DNA from: Lysobacter sp. Root916 | Lineage (GTDB): Bacteria; Pseudomonadota; Gammaproteobacteria; Xanthomonadales; Xanthomonadaceae | Length of the DNA: 64,000 nucleotides | Direction: 5' to 3' | Assembly (NCBI RefSeq): GCF_001429785.1 | Contig: NZ_LMJF01000001.1 | Coordinates: forward strand, 570,462-634,461 | Shown here: positions 59,457 through 64,000 of the stretch, one piece after another | Position numbering within the stretch: position 1 is the first letter of the stretch | Layout: each line of letters starts with the position of its first letter | Program-made: the position numbers and the translations under genes | The notes under the pieces: model-generated | Seen by the model: the letters and a program-made list of their open reading frames with translations, nothing else | The model's database searches: none | Told to the model about the DNA's origin: nothing

Positions 59457-60152
59457 CTACACCTCGACCTGCGCGAACGAGGTCAGCCGCGCATGCCCAT
59501 GCGCCGCCTCACCCTCGCGCGGCTGCGGGTAGTCTTCCAGACGGTCGATCAGCACCGTCGACAGGCCGGCCTCGCGGGCGGCATCGACTTCCTCGACCAC
59601 GTCGGACAGGAACAGGATCTCGCCCGCCGGCAGGCCGATCGACTCGGCGATGCGCGCGTAGCTGGCGGCTTCGCGCTTGCCGCCGATCTCGGTGTCGAAC
59701 CAGCCCGAGATCAGCCCGGTCAGGTCGCCGTCGTCGCTGTGGCCGAAGAACAGCCGCTGCGCCGGCACGCTGCCGGAGGAATACACGTACAGCGGCAGGC
59801 CGGCCGCGTGCCAGGCGCGCAGCGCGACAGCGGCGTCGGGGTAGATGTGGGCGGTGAAATCGGCGCCCTGGTAGCCGTCGGCCCAGACCATGCCCTGCAG
59901 CGCCTTGAGCGCGGTGTGCTTGCGGTCCTCGTCGATCCAGCCCTGCAGCACCTCGACGATCATCTCGTCCTGGCATACTCCGCCGCTCTCGGCCGCGACC
60001 GCGTCCAGCCATTTGCGCACCGCCGGCTCGCGACCGCGCGCTTTGACGAAGCCGGGCAGGGCGCGGCGCGCGTACGGGAACAGCACGTCCTTCACGAACG
60101 AGATGCTGCTGGTGGTGCCTTCGATGTCGGTGAGGATGGCGCGGATGGGCAT
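59457..60152 (-). CDS. mtnC: Enolase-phosphatase E1 (acireductone synthase)
   Basis: A 231-residue HAD-superfamily enzyme of methionine salvage. It enolises and then dephosphorylates diketomethylthiopentyl phosphate to acireductone. Motif I is [20 protein letters not shown], diagnostic of Mtn[20 protein letters not shown] and [17 protein letters not shown] follow. mtnD and mtnB lie further along on the same strand, with one small gene between on the opposite strand. Confidence 0.96.
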   Translation of the reverse strand: MPIRAILTDIEGTTSSISFVKDVLFPYARRALPGFVKARGREPAVRKWLDAVAAESGGVCQDEMIVEVLQGWIDEDRKHTALKALQGMVWADGYQGADFTAHIYPDAAVALRAWHAAGLPLYVYSSGSVPAQRLFFGHSDDGDLTGLISGWFDTEIGGKREAASYARIAESIGLPAGEILFLSDVVEEVDAAREAGLSTVLIDRLEDYPQPREGEAAHGHARLTSFAQVEV

Positions 60153-60288
60153 GGCGGGGCGTCGCGGCGGGGACCTGGGATTGTCGCCTCCCGGCGCCGC
60201 CTAGGCAAAGATGCGGCGGTTCACGCATCGCCGCCGGCGGCGTTCTAGCAGGTAAGCGGGCCGCCCCAGGCCCGATCGCGGAGTGCGC

Positions 60289-60555
60289 ATGTCCATCGAA
60301 TTCATCGTGGCGATCGCCGACAACACGGCCAACAGGACCATCGTGGAAGGCAACGATGTGCGCCTGAGCGGTGGCGGCGGCACCCTCAACGGCAAGGTGC
60401 TGATCAGGATCCTGCCGTCCGGGGTGGGGGCGGCCAACATCCGCCTGCACATCCGCAGCCCGGGCCCGTGGTGGGCCCTGGACGACGTGCGCGATCTGCA
60501 GCGCTTCAGCCCGCTGGTCGAAACCGCCGTGCTCGCGGTCGAACGCCTGAGCTGA
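60289..60555 (+). CDS. Small hypothetical protein between mtnC and mtnD, opposite strand
   Basis: The 88-residue product begins MSIEFIVAIADNTANRTIVE. It is hydrophilic and beta-rich (RLSGGGGTLNGKVLIRILPS). The ATG at 60289 has GGAG six bases upstream, which supports real expression. It does not overlap its neighbours. No family was recognised. Confidence 0.6.
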   Translation: MSIEFIVAIADNTANRTIVEGNDVRLSGGGGTLNGKVLIRILPSGVGAANIRLHIRSPGPWWALDDVRDLQRFSPLVETAVLAVERLS

Positions 60556-60573
60556 GCGCGGCGGCGCCCGGCT

Positions 60574-61131
60574 TCAGGCCGCCTGGCCCTTCTCGTAGCG
60601 CGGGAAGCGCCGGGCGATGTCGGTGCCGGTGAAATGGCCGACCCAGCCGTCCGGCTCGGTGAAGAAACGGATCGCGACGAAGCTGGGCTCCGGGCCCATG
60701 TCGAACCAGTGCAGGGTGCTGTCGGGCACCGAGATCAGGTCGCCTTGTTCGCACTTGATCTCGTACACGCCGGTATCGACGTGCAGGGTGAACAGGCCGG
60801 AGCCGGCGACGAAGAAGCGGACCTCGTCTTCTTTGTGATAGTGCTCGTCGAGGAACTTGTCGCGCATGGCCTCGCGCTGCGGGTTGTCCGGCGCGATGCT
60901 GACCACGTCCACGCTCTTGAAGCCGCGCTCGGCGACCAGGCGGTCGATGTCGGCGCGGTAGGCGTCCATGATCGCGTCCGGCGCATCGCCGGGCTGGACC
61001 GGGCGGCTGGCCTGCCACTGCTCGAAACCGACCCCGATCTTGCCCAGCTCGCGCGCCATCTCGGCGCGATCGCTGGTGCTCAGGCGCGGGCTGACGGTGT
61101 CGTCTTCGTCGAATATGCGCAGGCGGCTCAT
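60574..61131 (-). CDS. mtnD: Acireductone dioxygenase
   Basis: A 185-residue cupin of methionine salvage. The metal ligands are in [20 protein letters not shown] and the second His in [10 protein letters not shown]. It forms the keto acid precursor of methionine (with Fe) or an off-pathway product (with Ni). It overlaps mtnB by 4 bases (ATGA at 61128-61131), so the pair is co-translated. Confidence 0.96.
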   Translation of the reverse strand: MSRLRIFDEDDTVSPRLSTSDRAEMARELGKIGVGFEQWQASRPVQPGDAPDAIMDAYRADIDRLVAERGFKSVDVVSIAPDNPQREAMRDKFLDEHYHKEDEVRFFVAGSGLFTLHVDTGVYEIKCEQGDLISVPDSTLHWFDMGPEPSFVAIRFFTEPDGWVGHFTGTDIARRFPRYEKGQAA

Positions 61132-61766
61132 CGCTGCAGTCTCCTCAATTCCAGTTCGCATCCGAGCAGGAACTCGAACGCCTCCAGATGGCGCCTCGCC
61201 TCGGGCATGTCGCGGCCCCAGGCGTACAGGCCGTGGCCGTCGATCAGATAGCCCCACATCGCCTGCTGGTCGAGCAGGGCGTCGACCTGGGCGGCGAGGG
61301 TGTGCATGTCCTGGGTGTTGGGCAGCACCGGCAGTTCCAGGCTGGTCTCGTGGGTGGTGTTGCCGGTGAAGGCCTTCAACAGCTCGTAGCCCTCCAGATG
61401 CACATGGCCCAAGCCCGCGTACAGGCGCGAGGCCACGGTCTGGGTCTGCGAATGGGTGTGCAGCACGCAGCCGATCTCGGGATAGCGCTTGTACAACTGG
61501 GTATGCAGCAGGGTCTCGGCCGAGGGCCGGTGGCTGGTGGCGACCGGCGCGCCTTCCAGGTCCACGACCATGATGTCGGCCTCGGTCAGACGGCCCTTGT
61601 CGCGGCCGGAGACCGTGATGGCGGCGTGCTGGGCGTCGATCCGGCGCGAGAAATTGCTGCTGGTCGCGGGCGTCCAACCGCGCGCGGACAGCTCGCGCAC
61701 GTTGACGATGATTTCGCCGGCGCAGTGGGCCAGGCGTTGCGGGTCGTAGGGCAGGGCGGTGCTCAT
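61128..61766 (-). CDS. mtnB: Methylthioribulose-1-phosphate dehydratase
   Basis: A 212-residue class II aldolase-fold dehydratase. The zinc site is visible in [16 protein letters not shown] and [11 protein letters not shown]. The TSSNFSRRI and [17 protein letters not shown] segments are typical. It heads the mtnB-mtnD pair. The genes for MTR kinase or MTA phosphorylase and for the isomerase mtnA are not in the window. Confidence 0.96.
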   Translation of the reverse strand: MSTALPYDPQRLAHCAGEIIVNVRELSARGWTPATSSNFSRRIDAQHAAITVSGRDKGRLTEADIMVVDLEGAPVATSHRPSAETLLHTQLYKRYPEIGCVLHTHSQTQTVASRLYAGLGHVHLEGYELLKAFTGNTTHETSLELPVLPNTQDMHTLAAQVDALLDQQAMWGYLIDGHGLYAWGRDMPEARRHLEAFEFLLGCELELRRLQR

Positions 61767-61876
61767 GCCGCCAGTTTACAAACTCTGCGTGCCGGCGGCG
61801 TATCCGCGGACGGCGACGCAGCGTTCCGGTCGGGCGGCGGGCGGCCTGGGCCGCCCGCCGGGGACCGTGGCCGGGC

Positions 61877-63310
61877 TCAGCGCCCCGAGGCCGCGCGCAG
61901 GCGGCTGTGGCGGATGCCGTACAGGAAGTAGATCAGGAAGCCGATCGCGGTCCAGACCGCCATCAGGAACCAGTTGTGCGCGGTCATGGTCGACAGCAGC
62001 GCCAGGCAGCTGAAGATGCCGGCCAGACAGATCACCCAAGCGAACGGGATCTTGAACGGGCGCGGCAGGTCGGGCTGGGTGCGGCGCAGGATCAGCACGC
62101 CGGCGCAGACCGCGGCGAACGCGATCAGGGTGCCCATCGAGGTCAGCTCGCCCAGCACGTCCAGCGGGAACAGCGCGGCCAGCACGGCGATGCCGATGCC
62201 GGTGATCACGGTGTTGATGTGCGGGGTGCGGTAGACCGGATGGATCTTGGTGAACACCGGCGGCAGCAGGCCGTCGCGGCCCATGATCATGAAGATGCGC
62301 GGTTGGCCGATGATCATCACCAGCACCACCGAGGACAGGCCGATCAGGGCGCCGATCTCCACCACCACCCGCAGCCAGCCCAGTTGCGGATGCGCGGCCA
62401 CCGCGGTCACCACCGGCTCGTCGGTGCCCAGCAGGGTGTAGGGCACCAGGCCGGTCATGATCGCGGCCATGGCGATGTAGAGCACGGTGCAGATGGCCAG
62501 CGACAGCAGCATGCCGATCGGCAGGTCGCGCTGCGGCTTGTGCGATTCCTGCGCCGCCACCGACACCGCCTCGAAGCCGATGTAGGCGAAGAACACCAGC
62601 GCCGCACCGCGCAGCACGCCTTCGAAACCGTACTTGCCCGGGCCCTGGTTCTCGGGGATGAAAGGCTGCCAGTTGGCCGGGTCCACATACTTCCAGCCGG
62701 CGACGATCACCAGCACGATCAGGCCGGTCTTGAGCACGACCATGGCCATGTTCATGGCCGAGGACTTGCGGATGCCGACGTAGCACAGCCAGGTCAGCAG
62801 CAGCACGATCCCGGCAGCGGGCAGGTTGGCGATCGCGCCGGTCGGGCGCAGTTGCGCGTCCAGCGGCGCGCTGACCAGGGCGGTCGGCAGGTGTATCCCG
62901 AAATGCTCGAGCAGGCTGAGGAAGTAGCCGGTCCAGCTGACCGCCACCGCCGAGGCCGAGACGCCGTACTCCAAGACCAGCATCCAGCCGATGAACCAGG
63001 CCGCCAGCTCGCCCAGGGTGGCGTAGGTGTAGGAATAGGCGCTGCCGGACACCGGCACCATCGCCGCGAACTCGGCGTAGGCCAGGGCGCAGAAGGTGCA
63101 GCAGATCGCCGCCAGTACGAACGACAGCATGATCGCCGGGCCGGCGTGGTCGGCCGCGGCCTGGCCGGTGATCACGAAGATGCCGCCGCCGATCACCGCG
63201 CCGATGCCCAGCGCGGTCAGGCCCCAGGGGCCGAGCGTGCGGTGCAGGCTCAGGCCTTCGGCATCGGCGTGTGCGGCGTGCGGGTGTTTGGTCGCCCAGA
63301 GTTGTTTCAT
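61877..63310 (-). CDS. APC-family amino acid permease (CAT/YfnA-like)
   Basis: A 477-residue transporter with about 12 membrane helices. The first-helix signature is [20 protein letters not shown], and [20 protein letters not shown] marks helix 6 and its loop. [20 protein letters not shown] is conserved in the cationic amino acid transporter group. Substrate not determined; amino acid/proton symport is typical. A close relative (next entry) lies upstream on the same strand, suggesting a tandem duplication. Confidence 0.9.
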   Translation of the reverse strand: MKQLWATKHPHAAHADAEGLSLHRTLGPWGLTALGIGAVIGGGIFVITGQAAADHAGPAIMLSFVLAAICCTFCALAYAEFAAMVPVSGSAYSYTYATLGELAAWFIGWMLVLEYGVSASAVAVSWTGYFLSLLEHFGIHLPTALVSAPLDAQLRPTGAIANLPAAGIVLLLTWLCYVGIRKSSAMNMAMVVLKTGLIVLVIVAGWKYVDPANWQPFIPENQGPGKYGFEGVLRGAALVFFAYIGFEAVSVAAQESHKPQRDLPIGMLLSLAICTVLYIAMAAIMTGLVPYTLLGTDEPVVTAVAAHPQLGWLRVVVEIGALIGLSSVVLVMIIGQPRIFMIMGRDGLLPPVFTKIHPVYRTPHINTVITGIGIAVLAALFPLDVLGELTSMGTLIAFAAVCAGVLILRRTQPDLPRPFKIPFAWVICLAGIFSCLALLSTMTAHNWFLMAVWTAIGFLIYFLYGIRHSRLRAASGR

Positions 63311-63392
63311 CGGATCTTCCTGTCGCCGGGGCGCGGCGCCTCCGGCGGAATCGGGCAGGCCCTGGGGCCTGAACTGTCGGTCCTGAAATGGA

Positions 63393-63430
63393 CAAGGCCG
63401 GCGGGCTGTTTATAGCCTCCGCCGGCCTTG
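63393..63430 (-). terminator. Hairpin between the two permease genes
   Basis: A perfect 12-bp stem CAAGGCCGGCGG/CCGCCGGCCTTG has a 14-base loop. It starts about 15 bases after the stop of the partial permease gene on the minus strand. There is no U-run, so it is a probable Rho-assisted terminator or mRNA end. Confidence 0.6.
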
Positions 63431-63445
63431 CGCATCTTGCTACGT

Positions 63446-64000
63446 TCAGCCCGCCTTGCGCAGCTTGCTGTTGCGGTAGCCGTAGAAGAAGTAGATCAGC
63501 ATGCCCAGCGCGGTCCAGCCGGTCATGACCTTCCAATGCTCGGCGAACGGCTTGGAGAACAGGTACAGGCAGATCAGCGCGCCCAGCGGGCAGACGACGA
63601 CCGCCAGCGGCACCCGGAACGGGCGCGGCAGGTCGGGACGGGTGCTGCGCAGGATCAGCACGCCGACGCAGACGGTGGCGAAGGCGAGCAGGGTGCCCAT
63701 CGAGACCATTTCGCCGAGCAGGCCGATCGGCAGGAAGCCGGCCAGCACCGCCGCGAACACGCCGACGATGATGGTGCCGATGTAGGGCGTCTGGAACTTC
63801 GGGTGCACCTTGGCGAAGAACTTCGGCAGCAGGCCGTCGTGGGCCATGGTGTAGAAGATGCGCGGCTGGCCCATCAGCATGACCAGGATCACCGAGCTCA
63901 GGCCGGCGATCGCGCCCAGTTCGACCACCATCTTCAGCCAACCCAGGGCCGGGTAGGTTTCCAGCGCGGTCGCCACCGGCTTGGGCGTGCCCAGTTCGGT
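63446..64000 (-). CDS. APC-family amino acid permease, partial
   Basis: The C-terminal 184 codons are within the window, and the N-terminus lies beyond the right edge. It is closely related to the C-terminal half of the permease at 61877: PRIFYTMAHDGLLPKFFAKV, TLLAFATVCVGVLILRSTRP and DLPRPFRVPLAVVVCPLGAL correspond segment by segment. Same transporter group, substrate unknown. The pair could be a tandem duplication. Confidence 0.88.
   Translation of the reverse strand, partial: TELGTPKPVATALETYPALGWLKMVVELGAIAGLSSVILVMLMGQPRIFYTMAHDGLLPKFFAKVHPKFQTPYIGTIIVGVFAAVLAGFLPIGLLGEMVSMGTLLAFATVCVGVLILRSTRPDLPRPFRVPLAVVVCPLGALICLYLFSKPFAEHWKVMTGWTALGMLIYFFYGYRNSKLRKAG

Overview
The window is a high-GC proteobacterial chromosome segment, almost certainly from the Xanthomonadaceae and most likely a Lysobacter-like organism. 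The evidence is arginine synthesis through N-acetylcitrulline (an acetylornithine carbamoyltransferase, an acetylcitrulline deacetylase and a fused acetylglutamate synthase/kinase). Further evidence is a TrpR-like regulator heading the his operon, a Clp/CRP-type box before a pga operon, and several intergenic palindromic repeat families. Assignment to a genus is inference. No prophage, insertion sequence, CRISPR array or foreign-looking island was seen; this is mostly core metabolism.

Layout. 1-1.3 kb: the elongation factor P modification enzyme epmB (cut by the window edge), divergent from efp. 1.6-5.2 kb: mtaD, ubiG, a mupP/gph-like phosphatase and a squalene/phytoene-synthase-like protein. 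5.3-12.3 kb: folE2, a membrane diguanylate cyclase, a minus-strand group (yidD, pyrC, an M23 lipoprotein) and a DksA protein with a long histone-H1-like tail. 12.4-15.8 kb: an MFS transporter, sufE and cysS, all on the minus strand. 16-27.2 kb: a small periplasmic protein, then argF', argG, argE', argAB, a GNAT gene, argC, argH, proB and proA, which together make arginine and proline from glutamate. A terminator preceded by an Arg-containing small ORF lies before argF' and may be an attenuator.

27-33.4 kb: accessory single genes (CocE/NonD hydrolase, methyltransferase, uracil-DNA-glycosylase-like protein, YCII protein and small membrane or secreted proteins). 33.5-39.2 kb: pgaABCD on the minus strand, for export of poly-N-acetylglucosamine, with a Clp-type site upstream. 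39.9-45.7 kb: an S41 peptidase, tRNA-Pro(CGG), hisS, an enlarged HAL/PAL/TAL ammonia-lyase and a 2-oxoglutarate dioxygenase. 45.8-47.7 kb: a second diguanylate cyclase. 47.9-55.7 kb: hisR and hisGDCBHAF(IE), a complete histidine operon apart from upstream general functions, with a 26-bp palindromic operator over its promoter.

55.9-64 kb: a metallophosphoesterase, a YdeI-like protein, a catalytically degenerate AroQ-like protein, the methionine-salvage genes mtnC, mtnD and mtnB, and two APC-family amino acid transporters, the second cut by the window end. Methionine salvage links back to mtaD at the other end of the window.

The most interesting material is regulatory: the candidate arg attenuator, the his operator, the pga control region with an orphan minus-strand terminator, and the dispersed palindromes. 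The unusual DksA and the ammonia-lyase/dioxygenase pair are also notable. I found no clear multi-gene system that is wholly new.
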